DNA from: Cheilinus undulatus
Taxonomy: Eukaryota; Chordata; Actinopteri; Labriformes; Labridae
Direction of reading: 5' to 3'
Assembly: GCF_018320785.1 (NCBI RefSeq)
Contig: NC_054876.1
Span: 17,692,212 to 17,756,211, forward strand
DNA length: 64,000 nucleotides
Each line of letters begins with the position of its first letter. The stretch's first letter is position 1. A program made the translations under genes and the position numbers. Below the pieces are notes generated by a model that worked only from the letters and a program-made list of their open reading frames with translations, did no database searches and was not told the DNA's origin. Positions 11,751-25,315 of this stretch are shown one piece after another.

Positions 11751-12440
11751 ATTGGCGCAGATAGCTGGTAGTTAGGTTGCATCCCATAAAGGGGTTCAAA
11801 TCTGGCCTGCAGCCCCTTTCCTGCACGTCTAACCTCCATTCTCTCATCCCTATTTCAGACTCTATTCGCTGTAGTGATGGGAATTATGGCTCTATTCAGT
11901 GATTCTGATCATTTGGCTTGGCTCAACAAAAAGAGCCGAATCTTTCCGCTTCCAAGCGGCTCTTCATTCTGATACCAGTTTGGCTTCATTTGACCTGCCA
12001 ATTTTAGCAATGTCATAACATGACTAATATTTGAGCAGGTATTTCACCCCAACTATGCTCAATTTTTAAAACCAATTAATATATCATGCAACTAGTTTTC
12101 AAAATGTACTGTCTCCCCAAAACACCTTGCAGGTTAGATGAAATCTACTAATTGGCTGGGCTGTATGACACACATGAAATAAAGCATTAATGTCACACCA
12201 TCAAACACAAATCTTTCATGCATTGTGTGCCTGTGGTAAGCAATCAAATAACAGACACACACAATCTATATAATAAAATAAATTAGTATTAGTAATAATG
12301 ATATAAAACAGCTCTCAGACAGGATCCGGCTCAAATCGTTCACGAAGAAGAGTCAGCTCCTTGAACCGGCTCCTTCACGAACGATCCATCACTGATCCAC
12401 TGTCCTCTGGCATAAAAAGCCCCAAAACATATTGTTTTTA
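11751..12440 (+). mobile_element. tRNA-derived SINE split by a hAT MITE
   Basis: The head (11751-11871) starts with a tRNA-like stretch and has a box-B-like GGGGTTCAAATCTGGCC near 11792, then the CCTGCACGTCT segment seen in the other two SINE copies of this window. The body is interrupted at 11872, and the expected SINE tail (CTGTCCTCTGGCATAAAAAG) resumes after 12402. The insertion therefore postdates the SINE. Confidence 0.7.
11872..12394. mobile_element. hAT-type non-autonomous transposon
   Basis: 523 bp with ends TAGTGATGG and CCATCACTG (inverted), plus inner complementary words (GAGCCG and CGGCTC, CGTTCACGAA). It is flanked by 8-bp direct copies ATTCGCTG (11864-11871) and ATCCACTG (12395-12402), identical at 6 of 8 positions. 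An 8-bp duplication and CAGTGATGG ends are typical of hAT elements. No transposase is present. Confidence 0.8.
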
Positions 12441-12771
12441 AAAAGTTATATAATGAATGATTTATGTATCTGTCTTCTCCTTTGTTTCCTTCGTCTATAT
12501 TTTCATTAACTTTTTTCTTACTTTTTTTACCTGCAGATTTTCTCTTTCTTTACACAGGAGTGTAAAGTATAGCTTATGGAAATATAGGATTGTATGGTTT
12601 GTTATATTTATTATACTCTACGTCAAGTAAAACTCCATATCGATTTAATATATGGACATACAGTTGAAAACACCCATTGCTTCTTGATTTTAAGGCTGAA
12701 GACACTCACAAATAGGTTACTATGAGTTAATCCGCTAGATACCCTTCAGTTTTTGTGTTTATTTACGGTTG

Positions 12772-13011
12772 CACGGTGGCGTAATGCATTCACTTGAAAA
12801 TAAATAAAATCCTCCTTTTTTACGACATAACTATCTCATAAAAAAAGGAAATTCAAAAATAAATAAATTCCTGTTTTAAGGAGATAGTATCTCGAAAAAA
12901 ACAGGAAAATCTAAAATAAATTTTAAAAAATCCTGTTTTTATGAAAAAGTTAGGTCGTAAAAACAGGATTTTGTTAAATTTTTATTTTGAAGTGAATGCA
13001 ACACGCCCCCG
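12772..13011. mobile_element. 240-bp hAT-type MITE with internal foldbacks
   Basis: It is flanked by perfect 8-bp duplications TACGGTTG at 12764-12771 and 13012-13019. The ends are inverted repeats of about 30 bp sharing GGCGT and TGCATTCACTT, then AAAATA. Inside, three imperfect palindromes follow one another, each with TCCTTTTTT- or TCCTGTTTT-type arms. No coding capacity. It sits about 350 bp upstream of the supt4h1 start codon. Confidence 0.88.
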
Positions 13012-13179
13012 TACGGTTGTGTTAAGTGCCTAAGTTAATAGGGGAGACGGTTGGTAAACGTGAAGAATAAATCTCAATCTCTGTACATTGTATACATCTG
13101 TATGAAAATAGTAGAGTGAACGTATGGTGTGTGCGTAACTATACAGTGTACTTAGAAAACCTTTGCTATTAACATTTAA

Positions 13180-14426
<1,247 letters not shown>

Positions 14427-14600
14427 ACCACATATGCTACCAACAGAGGGACTACCTTTGAGGATGTCTGTGATGTCTCTTGGAACTGCTTTCAGCTGTT
14501 TATTTCTTTTGTTGTGTTGTTATTATGAATATTGGTATGGGTGCTAAAGGTGGAGAGAATGTGTTGAAAATGTTTTTTATTTCTTTGAATGATCGACAAA

Positions 14601-14606
14601 ATTAAA
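14601..14606 (+). terminator. supt4h1: supt4h1 poly(A) signal
   Basis: ATTAAA, 174 bases after the stop codon and followed by a T- and GT-rich stretch. It gives a short 3'UTR of about 200 bases. Confidence 0.65.
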
Positions 14607-14629
14607 AATCAGTTTTATAACAAATGTGA

Positions 14630-17100
14630 GTTAGTCTCTTCTTAGTCTCTGGAAAGGAAGCTTTGCTTATTCAGTGACATTTGTCACACAATTCTGAAGT
14701 AAAAGTCTATATCAGATTCCAAATCATATCTAAAAATGAATCTCAAAGTAGATTTGTGTTTTAGAGAAGTTACATTCCTGTGTGTATTTATGCAACAGTT
14801 GGAATGAGCAAGAAGATCCAGACAAAAATAGAAGAGATGCACAAAACTATCGGCATGATAATGGTATCCGCAGATACAAACACTTCTACCTGTTTTGAAG
14901 CCGAATAATGGCTGTACATAACAGCAGTATATTTCATATATCAGCAAAATGTACAATTGTACCTTCAGGTATAGGATGTTGCCTAGGGTGCTAAACTGGA
15001 TGAAGCCCTCAGTGAGCCCTGAAAATTTTAAATGAACCTCCAAATGTATAACAACTCAGACTATCTACTTCCCAGCTCCTCTCTCAGCTCTGCTTAACTC
15101 AGCCTCTCTTAACAAGAGACACTTTATAACAATAAAAAGCTATATACATATCAGTGTCTGCTAATAGGAGTTTGGAAATATTGGCATATCAGCAAAAATC
15201 AATACTGTGTATCCCTAAAAATAGCTTTTTAACATTTCAGTTTCCAAAGTGGAAATCAGGACCCCCAAAGGAGTCACAATCTTTTCAAAAAAGATTTTAA
15301 ATGGTTTCTGGTGCCCTAATATTTGTAGAAAAACACTGTCCTATGGAATGTAAACAACCTGAAAAAGCACCCTCCAGGATACCCTGTTTAAGAAGTGCCC
15401 TACAAGTGGGCAAAATATGACAAAGTGTACTCTATGTTGACCTTTAATTTGGCAACATATAACAAAGTGTCCTACAAGCGGGCAAGCTTTTTTAAAAAGT
15501 GCCACCGTAAGTAGGCAACATTTAACAAAGTACACTCAAGGCTGCCATTCAAGCCTGCAAAATGTGTTAAAGCGTCCTCGTTGGGGCCCGGTCAATGGGA
15601 AAAACATGACAACAAAGTCATGACAAAAAGCTGTCGGCTGAGACTGTCTTGTCTTGTTACTCCATCTTAAGATTTAAGTCCAAGGCTTGAAAATTAGGGG
15701 CCATAAACATACAAGCCCTAAAGGTGAAAGAAATTATTTCAAATGTTAAAAAAAAAGTTCAATCTCAAATGCAAATGTTGTACAATAAACTCAAACAAAA
15801 GAGGCTGAGGATGGCAGCCAAGCAAAACAAAAGATGAGGAGATAAGGATGCCAGCCCAGCAGTGAGCTAAATAAATTAACCTAACTAAAGAGATCAAAAA
15901 TAGGACAATAATAAATGACTATAATATCAGTAATGCAGATTTAATACACACACACATCATTAAAATATTCTGTCTACATTCTACACTCCTCAGTGTCCCA
16001 TATTTACCGATCCATTTCACAAAAAAACACTGAATCTGACTTCACTGGACATGCAGCTTTCTGAAACAAAGACGTAACATCCATCCACTTACCTTATTTG
16101 GGTCTGTGAGACCATACAGTCCTTTTGAATCCTCCATGTACACTTGTACATCTGAGACATATCTGCATTAATTTATGTAGCCCACAAGATGGTGCTTTTT
16201 ACTGAAAAGTAGAATAAACGTGCATTACCAAACACTGCCAGTAGGGGGAATTATAAACACACTAGCTGATGTGAATCCATTTGCATAATTGTGTAACTCT
16301 CTTTTAAAAAAAATGACTAAATTCCTTGGAGAGAATATTTTCCCTCAGTTCTAGTTAGTACCATTTTCTCCATTTCATTGTCCAGCAGGTTGTTATCACA
16401 CCTGAGGTATGTAGGTTGTCATCCTGAGCTGCTGTGTATCAGGTGATGCTCATCTGTGCCTCTGTATTGTTGGCTTTTATCGCTTTTTAGGCCAGAGGGT
16501 CTAAGTGTTCTGTGTTTTCATATTTATCTGATAGATTGAGGTCATAAATATAGATATGTGTAAAGGAGCTCAGTGAGATCTGGTTGTTTTAATACATGAA
16601 GCTCTCCTTGCTCAGGCACCAGGTGATCCTATTTTGTTGCAAAAGGAAGTTAGTGAAACCTCTTATAAAAACAACTTAGGTTTTGGTTCACTGAAGTGAA
16701 GCAGATAATGTTTTTATGAAGGTAGAGGTTACACTGAATGAATGCACCATATCACTGAGAAAACTAAAGTAACTATAATCACTGAGAGATGTAGCACACA
16801 GTAGGGAAATCAAATGGCTTCCTTGCAGTAAAGTAGTACCATTTGCGTGAGGGGGTTTAAATTTAGGAAGCAGAAAAAAGGCAAAAGTTGCTCCAATGAT
16901 CTTCAGGAAGGCCATCTCATTTTCATTAATATTCCCTACTAGGAATTAAAAGCCTCTTTCTGCATTCAGAGCAGTTTTGAGATATTTAGGTTCAAAGTTT
17001 TGGTATTTAGAATAGAAAAACTTGTCAGTGGTACCAGTCTATTTCATATATGTCACTGGCAGACATCCTAAATATAATTTAGAATAGGCAATGTCCAAAA
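14630..17100. other. intergenic DNA downstream of supt4h1
   Basis: AT-rich spacer without a recognisable gene. The only structure seen is the degenerate repeat at about 15370-15590; a (CA) run lies near 15945. Confidence 0.5.
15370..15590. repeat. degenerate tandem repeat, unit about 60 bp
   Basis: Words such as AGTGCCCTACAAGTGGGCAA, GGCAACATATAACAAAGTGT, TCCTACAAGCGGGCAAG, AGTGCCACCGTAAGTAGGCA and ACATTTAACAAAGTACACTC recur in order three to four times. The units are strongly diverged. A related-looking fragment lies at about 11580-11660. Confidence 0.5.
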
Positions 17101-17154
17101 TCTATTGCATTATTATTGTTTACATGGTTTGTAAGGCCTCATAAATTCAACAGT

Positions 17155-17285
17155 GGATGGAGTTGGAAACAGGGAGGAGAGCAGGGAGAGACATGCGGTG
17201 AAGGGCCTCGGGCCAGATTTGAGCCCAGGCTGCCTGCGTACATGGGGTGTGCGCCTTATCCATTCTGCCACCTACGCCCCTTCAG
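17155..17285 (-). mobile_element. tRNA-derived SINE
   Basis: On the minus strand it begins GGGGCGTAGGTGGCAGAATG, then GGATAAGGCGCACACC (box A region) and a box-B-like GGGCTCAAATC, then CCGCATGTCTCTCCC. The same order of words occurs in the copies at 11751 and 21727, so this is one SINE family. Confidence 0.75.
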
Positions 17286-17396
17286 GTTTTATTTTGATTA
17301 AATTTAGAACATAAGAACGTTTAAGATGAACTGCATAAAGACAAAAACATGCTTTCTATAGGAAGTTTAATATTTTAATATACAAACTTACAAGTA

Positions 17397-18896
17397 CAGT
17401 GCTTAACAAATTTATTAGACCACCACCCAAAGTAAGGTTTATGCCACAGCTGCCCTAAATTAACAGCATTGGTAATTACCAAAATCATTTTTTATGTTTC
17501 TGCAATGGGTAATACACCAATATGTAGAAGCTCTTTAACCCAAATGATATTTTTAATGCTAAAATGTAATCATTATTGTTATCCATGAATTTTCAATTTT
17601 ACTGATTTACAAAAAACTGAAAAATATTAAAGCACATTAATATTTCTTCATTAATATGTCAAATTATAGTTATTTACTTGCATTCCTGAACAGAAAAATA
17701 AGTTTTAGTGGTTGAATGTTATGCTTGATTCATTTCTGACTTCTCAGAGAAGCCCAGTAAGCCGGCTCAAATTTGGGTATAAAAAGGTGAATTCAGTTTG
17801 AAATTCCTCATTCCTGTTCAAACTGGTAAAATGTGGAGAGCTCACTGAAACTCAAAGAGTCCACATGAAAGCACTTCATGATGCTGGATGGTCTCTGAGA
17901 CAAATAGGGAAAGACATAAAGTGTTCTCACAGTGTGGTCAAGCATGCTTTGGAGTCAACTGACCAGACTGGTACTTACAAAATGCGCCAAGGAGGAGGCA
18001 GGAACGAAAGTTAACTGAAGCAGATGTCAGACACCTCAAGATTTTAAGTACTAGAGACAGAAGGAAGACCACTGCTGATCTTCAGGCAGAGATGAATGCT
18101 TCTAGATCAGAGTCTGAGAAAGTCTTAGCAGAAGCACAAACACTAGACTGTTGATGACTGGAAGAAGGTACTCTGGACGGACGAGTCCAAGTTTGAACTC
18201 TTGGGTTAGCATCGTCGTGTTTATGTCCACAGAAAAGCTGAAGAACATTTTGATGCCAGATGCTTTGCACCCACAGTGAAACACTGTGGAGAGTCCATTA
18301 TTAGTGAGCAAATGAGTGAAAATGGATGGTATCATGAACAACAGCGTCTACCACAACATCTTAGTGCATCATGGAATCCCTTCTGGACTGAATCTGATTG
18401 GTCGTGGGTTCATATACCAACAAGACAATGACCCCAAGCATACTTCAAAGCTGTGCAGGGACTATTTGACCAAGAAAAAGGAATCTGGAGTACTGGAACT
18501 GATGGACTGGCCAAGTCAAAGTCCGGATTTGAATCCTATTGAACAAATTTGGGATTCAGTAGATTCAAAGATTGATCGCACAAAAGTTTCATCTAAAGCA
18601 AGTCTGTGGGAACAGCTAGAAACTATTTGGAACTCAATAACAAAAGAGACTGTGGAAAAGTACATAAAAACAATGGCAGCAAGAATGCAAGCTGTTATCA
18701 AGGCCAAAGGAGGCCATACAAAATATGAAGTTTTTTGGTTATTATGTGTGGAAAAAGGACTATTTAGTTGTTTCAGTTTGTTATTTGCCAAATAAATAAC
18801 AATAACATTTTTAGTTTTAACAAGTTTTTAAAAGATTTCTAAAATATTTGTGTTTTCTCATTTTTATGACAGGTGGTCTAATAAATTTAAGCACTG
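17397..18896 (+). mobile_element. Tc1/mariner transposon with DD38E spacing
   Basis: 1500 bp flanked by TA at 17395-17396 and 18897-18898. The ends begin CAGTGCTTAACAAATTTATT and CAGTGCTTAAATTTATTAG (inverted), each reading on into TTAGACCACC. A broken transposase lies between them. The last two catalytic residues are 38 apart, unlike the DD34E copy at 3931-5548, so this is a different subfamily, compatible with the Intruder (DD38E) group as I recall it. Confidence 0.92.
17831..18758 (+). pseudogene. Tc1-type transposase, degraded and internally deleted
   Basis: The N-terminal part near 17831 reads in broken frames (start-like ATGTGGAGAGCTCACTGAAA; words resembling the paired helix-turn-helix). 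A piece is missing near 18130, before the DDWKKVLWTDESKFE-like catalytic segment, which itself is followed by a stop. The C-terminal part from 18316 is open: YQQDNDPKHT supplies the second aspartate and DLNPIEQIW the glutamate, with KKKESGVLELMDWPSQ between them accounting for the four extra residues. The frame ends near the right inverted end. Confidence 0.85.
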
Positions 18897-19079
18897 TACA
18901 TCATTGCAAAATACACTCAAAATGGAAATGTAGTCCATCTCATCAGCCTGAAGAAAAATAACATTACCAATTTAAAATTTAAGAGGAAAATAAAACAAAC
19001 ACCCCACCCCCATCCCAGATAAAGCCCTGGTTTAACTTAAATACACTATTTTTGTGTATTTTGTCTATTTCCCCACTAT

Positions 19080-19640
19080 TTCTGTTCTCTACAGGCCTTA
19101 ACCGAGGGTAAGTGTTAGGGTTACTCCAGGAGACTCCTCTTGGCCTATGGAGCTCAGGTTTTTTCCCAAGAGGCCTGTCGGTGTACCCCATATGCAGACT
19201 TAGCCCAGGGGCCCCTCCTCCAAGCCCTAGGGCCTGGGTTTCATCCATAGGCCTATCCAAATGTACCCCACACCCAAACTTCACCCTGGAGATTGAGTTA
19301 GGGTTAAGGTTATGCTGGGGGAACACTCTGGGTATCCCAAGAATCCTGTGGATATGTACCCCATCTGCATGCTCGCTCCCTGCATTATGTTCTTTTAAGG
19401 GTTAGAGCGAGAATTAGGGTTACGCTGGGGGAGGCCTGTGGGTATGTATTACATTCAAAAACTCCACCCTGAGTGTCCTAGGGCCCCTCCTGTTAGGCCA
19501 GGGGAATGCTCTGAGCCTTGGCCAGGGCCAGGGCCAGGGCTCTCTGAGCCTGTTCATATGTACTCCACATGCACATTCCACCCTGAAGGTTCCAGGGCCC
19601 CTCCTATGAGCGCAGCTCATAGGAGGGGGACTTTTTTGTT
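19080..19640. repeat. degenerate GC-rich minisatellite
   Basis: The phrase TGTACCCCA(T/C)ATGCA or a variant appears at about 19183, 19261, 19353, 19444 and 19558, each time followed by a CACCCTG-like word and then AGGGCCCCTCC or a GTTAGGG-type run. The spacing varies between roughly 78 and 115 bases. The tract is richer in GC than its surroundings. A (GGCCAG)-like short repeat lies at 19519-19540. Confidence 0.6.
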
Positions 19641-19649
19641 CAAAGAAAT

Positions 19650-21720
19650 CCCCTTGTGTTTTATTTCTAACTGGGGGAGGTCCTCACATCAGCTCTCTTA
19701 GATGCACATATCTGCATAGGCAACTTTACTACGAGGTAAAGGCAGGAGGTTTTGTTAAGGCCCAAGGCTATCCACAAGAAGGGCTTGTGCTAACGTTACA
19801 GAGCCATTGTGCATGCATTGATACTTTTAAACTGCATCTTGGGAGGGCCCATTCACTGGGCCTTTCATCAAACTGGCACAAGAAAGTACAAAGCATGAAT
19901 ATTATACCATTTTCATCGGACAGGAGGAGACTTTGTGCTTGTATTCTTAATGATGCGTAATTAGGATGAAAATAAACATATCATGACCTTACCATATCAT
20001 GTAACTGGGTCACTTCCTGGACCACAGCTCAGGAGAAACACCACACGTTAAACTCAGCAGGATGTGTGAGCAGCACATGTAGTTTACCATGAATGTGGGC
20101 CATAACAGAGCAGGTTTCCTTTAAAGCAGGTTTACAACAGGAGTCAGTTAAGGGGGGGGGGGGGCTGCTCTGTCTGATGGAACAGCGGTTTGGTCTTAAA
20201 ACAGTTACATGTGTAAACTTATCAATGGCCTTATTTACAATTAGTGGTTACACCACTGTGCTGAGTATTCATCAGTGAGCTTTTACAGGAAGTTATTATA
20301 CAGAAAGTGTGATTCTTTACGTGAGTAACTGTATATAGTTTTATTTCTTGCTTTAGTTATCAATCTTGATACTTCTGACTTTATTTGAGTTTTTATTGCA
20401 GTTTTGAATAGTATTTTATAGTAGTTTATATGACATATTTAAAAAATGCCCTGCTCAGAAGACTCCTTCGTGGCTTGGATTCAATACAGAAAACACAGCT
20501 CTGAATGTGTCTTTATTCATCAGACTTATTTGACACTGTTAGAGTGCTTTAGGCTGGGGAGTGATGCGTCTCGACTCTACTGTGTGATCTAAACTCAGTG
20601 GAGACATTTCTACATGTCCTATCTGAGTGTGGTTGGAGGTTTTATGTGATTCATTCCTCTAAAACCTGAAACATCAAATCATTGTTCAAAAATCCAAATT
20701 ATTTTGAGTCCAGTGAATCATAGATCATCATATCTTGACCCATTATTCTGGAGTCAACTATTATTGAATAACATGAATAACTGCTTGTCTGGGTTGGGTC
20801 TGTGTCATATTAATTACATCACATGTTGTAGTTTTTTTTTTTAACATTCAATATTCAGATTCAAAAACAATTTTTGAAAAAAAAATACTGGAAGATTAAA
20901 CTTTTTATTTACCCCTGAGACTTGTTCTCTGTATTTTAATCGTCGTAGAGGTGAATTATTTTGAACACTACGAAATGAAAACGAAAGAAAAAACCTCAGA
21001 TGGTGTAAAAGAAATGTCATGCACAGGGTGTTGGTGTCCAAAAATGGTAGTATACATAAATAACAATAAAAACCCTCTACATTAATATTGTCATCCAGCT
21101 TCTTTGCATTTATTTCAAACATCAAGATTCCTAATTATCAAATATTGATCATTTTTGCCAATGTCAGTTGAAGTGCAAAACCCTGATTTTTGCAATGTGC
21201 AAACACACAAAAAGAAAAATTTTTAATATACTACATGCAAATTAGATTTCATTAAAAGTGATTATCACATCCTTGAATATGTCAACAATGAGCAACAACC
21301 TTGATTTTTTTATGGACTCTTATTTTTAAGAATTTTAAGATTTTTATGAATTGTTATCCTGGGTGTTTAAGGCCACAAATGGACACCATACACAATTGTA
21401 AATTAAAATACAGTACATTAATTTTTTTTTAAAAAGCAATTATTTCCCAATCAAGATCAGACCTGATCATAAATATGAAATATTGATTTTTTTCTTTATT
21501 TAATATTTTCTGTGTGTTGTGAATAACACTAAAAACATTTATTTTTCATGTATCACATGTAAATCGGATTCTTGAAAGGGATTATCACAGCCTTGAACAT
21601 GTTGATAATAAGCAATCTTCTGATTTTTATGCATTTTCTTAAAGATTTTATTAAAGTGTTAAAGTAGTGCCCCGAAAGGAAACCAGAGAAAAGCAAATTT
21701 CCTTCATGCCAGATAATCAT
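19650..21720. other. intergenic DNA, no gene seen
   Basis: AT-rich spacer. A run of fourteen G lies at about 20151-20164. No coding frame with a family resemblance was seen on either strand. Confidence 0.5.
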
Positions 21721-21726
21721 GGGAAC

Positions 21727-21865
21727 ATGGCAGACCTTGACAGTTAGGTCATGTCCCCTGTACGTGAGTGGCCAGGGTTCAAGTCTGGCCTACGCTCCTT
21801 CCCCGCATGTCTCTCCCTCACACTCTCATCCCTTTCCTACTCTATTCAGTTCAGTTCAACAACAT
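21727..21865 (+). mobile_element. tRNA-derived SINE
   Basis: The head resembles CAGTTAGGTCATG, then a box-B-like GGGTTCAAGTCTGGCCTAC, then CCCGCATGTCTCTCCCTCAC. This matches the copies at 11751 and 17155 and is the least degraded of the three. The tail is not clear. Confidence 0.72.
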
Positions 21866-22261
21866 ATATTGGCATGGGAGTACATCATCAGTTTGCATTG
21901 CTAAAGCAGTTTACAAACAGAGAAAAAGTATTGTAATTGGTATTAAAAATCTGGGTTTAACTTTGAAATTATGGTTAAAAATCTTGGCGATGTGGTGATA
22001 TATACTCGTAGAATTTCACTGAATGCATTAATTGATATGTTTTCCAACATCTTCTTTGTGAACTCACCCAAACATACAGACTTTTAAATACCAACTCTTA
22101 GACTGGCTTAGACTTTTATTTTTCTAAGGAAGAGGATCTCCTGAAGGCCCAGAAAAGGATAGGCAGAGGGACTTCCAAAGAAAGTAGAGAAAGAAAATAG
22201 AGTGAGACAGATAATAGGTCCTGATAAACACTACAACTACAAATGTAGCACATTTCTGCAT

Positions 22262-22540
22262 TTTTGCACGTTCTACCCGTGCACACGTGGGTTTTCTCCA
22301 GGTACTCCGGCTTCCTCCCACCACCAAAAACATGCTCATTAGGTTAACTGATCACTCTAAATTGACCGTAGGTGTGAATGTGAGTGTGCCTGATTGTCTG
22401 TCTCTATATGTCAGCCCTACGATTAACTGGCGACCAGTCCAGGGTGTACCCCACCTCTTGCCCAGTGACAGCTGGGATAGGCTCCAGCCCCCCCGACCCA
22501 GAACAGAATAAGGGGTAAAGAAAATGGATGGATGGATTTT
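22262..22540 (+). mobile_element. 3' tail of an L2-type LINE
   Basis: It contains GGTTTTCTCCAGGTACTCCG, TCTAAATTGACCGTAGGTGT, TGGCGACCAGTCCAGGGTGT and GCTGGGATAGGCTCCAGCCC, then a short GGATGGATGG tail. This is the well-known conserved end of fish L2 (Maui-like) elements, 5'-truncated as usual. Confidence 0.88.
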
Positions 22541-25310
22541 TTATTTTCAGCTTTATTCATAAATAAAGTCTGGCAGTTATATTCATAAAATAACTAGATT
22601 GAACTATGTATAGACCCACATTAGCTACATAATCTGTGCAGCTTACGTAGCCATGTAAGAGAGGGGGCATCTAAGTCCCACAGTCTGCAGCCAGACCCCT
22701 CTCGTCTTTTCAAACATTTGCCCACCTCAATTTTGACATTACAAAATAATAAATGTATGGCTAACCAATATTTAGCCTTTGTTGACTGTTGTTTATATAG
22801 CCATTTTAGTGCCTATGTGCTTTTAAAAATGTACCCAAAAGTCAAAATTATTTTGTGTATTATTCTTAAATTGATCCGTTTTTAAGAAAAAATTAATTGG
22901 GAAAATTGTGATACCCGATCTTATAGTTACTCTAAATGAAATTGCATACAAAATAATGGCCATAAAACTATAATGACAAGTTCCTCTGATTATTATGCCC
23001 AGCCTTGGCCACTAATACCAGACTTGTTAAATCTTGAAATAATTAATAAGCATGGGGACACATTGTTTTAAGATGAATCAACTTTGCACTGTTGTGGACA
23101 TATTTTTGCAAATGAAGCCACATAAATGACCTTTAACTAAAAAAAACATGATATTCATAATAATATATGAACCATAGGTCCAGAATGTCACTATTTAATC
23201 TGATCCAATACCTATCAGATTGTTTTTAAGTTTTGGCTAAGTCAAACATTTACCAGTTAGAGAACACGCAAATCTGCTTCACATGTAATGACTCCTGGTG
23301 CCGTTTTGGACAGGTTTTATACCCCGTCACTCAAAAACTGAACTGAAAATCAGTCAATTCTCACTCCTCAGACGTAGCTTGTCTTATTGTCTATGTGTCA
23401 TTTTTTTTCCATTGTAAAAAAAAGAAACTCTTTCTGAAGTGTAGATCTGACTGTGGCGGTTGAGACAGTTAATAATCAAATGAGAAGTTAACCACAAGAG
23501 TCTGTTTGTTCACCTCCATGTGGGTTTAAAGTAATCTGATGTATAGATGAGGCCTAACAGCATTACTGTTCATATTAAGTTATTCTGTGTCTGTAAAAAA
23601 GCACATTATTTCACATTAAAATGCAGTTTTGGTGTTCTTTACCCCTGGTTTTAACCTTTTCTCTCTCCTGACTCCATGTTGGTGGAGTCATTTCACGAGA
23701 GCCACAAACTAAAAACAAAACTGAGAACTCTGCTGAGCACGCCGAGGCTTCTACAACCACAGGAAGGCCATCAGCTCCGCCCCAGACGCTCCTCTGTGCA
23801 CTTCAAACGCTGCAGCAGCATCCGAGCAGAGAGAAGACAAGCACGCCCTTCATTTTCACACAGACGCCACTCTGCTGTATGCTGCTGTGACTTTTGCCCT
23901 TATTTGGAAATGTCAAGACTTGAATACGAAGGAAAGTTTAGATCAGGAGACGAGTTGGCGTCTGAGGGTTCAGGTGTGATGCTAAGCTGTGTTGAAAGAA
24001 ACTCTTTATACAGCTCTGTGTTAAAATGAGCGCTGAGAGACTGGAATAAAGACACAGGAGATAGGGAAGTGAAGGGGATGGACATTATCAGCAGAAGGAC
24101 ACTGGCACTTCTGTTTGTGTTTGAGTGTTTCATAAGGCTTACACACTTCCTCTCTCTTTAAGAGCAGCAGGCAGTGACAGAAGTGAGAGCAGCATTTCAT
24201 GCTGAAGATTTCATTTCCTTTTACAAACACTGATATCTGATCTGACCCACAGAGAATTTATGAAACAGAACACACACATTTTCCCTAAATCAAATGCAGT
24301 AATCTGCAGTGACAGCAAGAGGATTATATTCCCCCCTACTGAGGTCTTTTTAACTAAAAAAAAGCAGTAAAATGACTGATACCTGTCATATATGTCATTA
24401 TAATGACATTATTATTGCTGCATCAGTCTGTGCAGTACATTTCTAATGGTTCCAAATTAAAGGCCCTCAAACGGTCAGTGAGAGATGATTACAGCTGCAG
24501 TTCCATCACTGCATACCTGCTGTTTCCCCCACAGCCTGGATTTTGGCATGAGCCTGCAGAAATTGTGCATAAATTACTAAGTTCTAGCAAGTCTGACACT
24601 CATAATGCATGACATTGCTCATGAATTTACAGTATTTCCTGTTTGCATGGCTGAATAAAGGACAAATTGGTATTAAAAAAAAGGTTTGGATCATTTATAC
24701 GTGGACTCTCTCCTATTATTAAAATAAAGTGGCTTGTAAAAATGTATGTGGCTTGTTGACATTTGAATCCACCAGTCACAGTGGCAGCTAGACAAAAATG
24801 TCAAGCTGAACATGACAGTAATGAACATGACTGTTTTTAAGAGCAACAAAGCAAACTAGGACATTTCTATAAAGACTGGTTATTCATATATTGTTATTTT
24901 TAACACCTGTAGGTGCTCCTGCAGGGTAGGTGTCAGGCAAAGTGACTCACTTTTATTTATTTTCACTGGAATTTTTTTTTCTGATAAACTGATAATTCTT
25001 TTGACCTTCAAAAGAAAGCATACTGCTGTTGTTTCACAAAAACAATACCCATACATACACAGGACAACATCAGATTTCACATTTCCAAAATGCATACGGC
25101 ATTATTATCAGCATTTTAAATGATTTACGAACTTTCAGTAAAAGCAGTCAAACACACGCTATAGAGCATTTTTAAAGAGCTGTATGTTTAATTGATTAAA
25201 TTTTGAATCAGGACTGAGAACAAGGTTATTGTGAAAGACATGAATGTAATGCAAAATTTAACATTTGCCAAGAAATAAAGAAATGTAACCCATACAAATC
25301 TGGACTTCAG
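22541..25310. other. intergenic DNA, no gene seen
   Basis: AT-rich spacer. A less AT-rich patch at 23680-24030 holds an open frame of 117 codons, but it has no family resemblance and no splice logic. It could be a regulatory or non-coding RNA segment; nothing decides it. Confidence 0.4.
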
Positions 25311-25315
25311 GACAT

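Noticed and set aside
23676-24029. 117-codon open frame on the plus strand
   Set aside because: Basic and cysteine-containing but unlike any family I know; no supporting splice or poly(A) structure.
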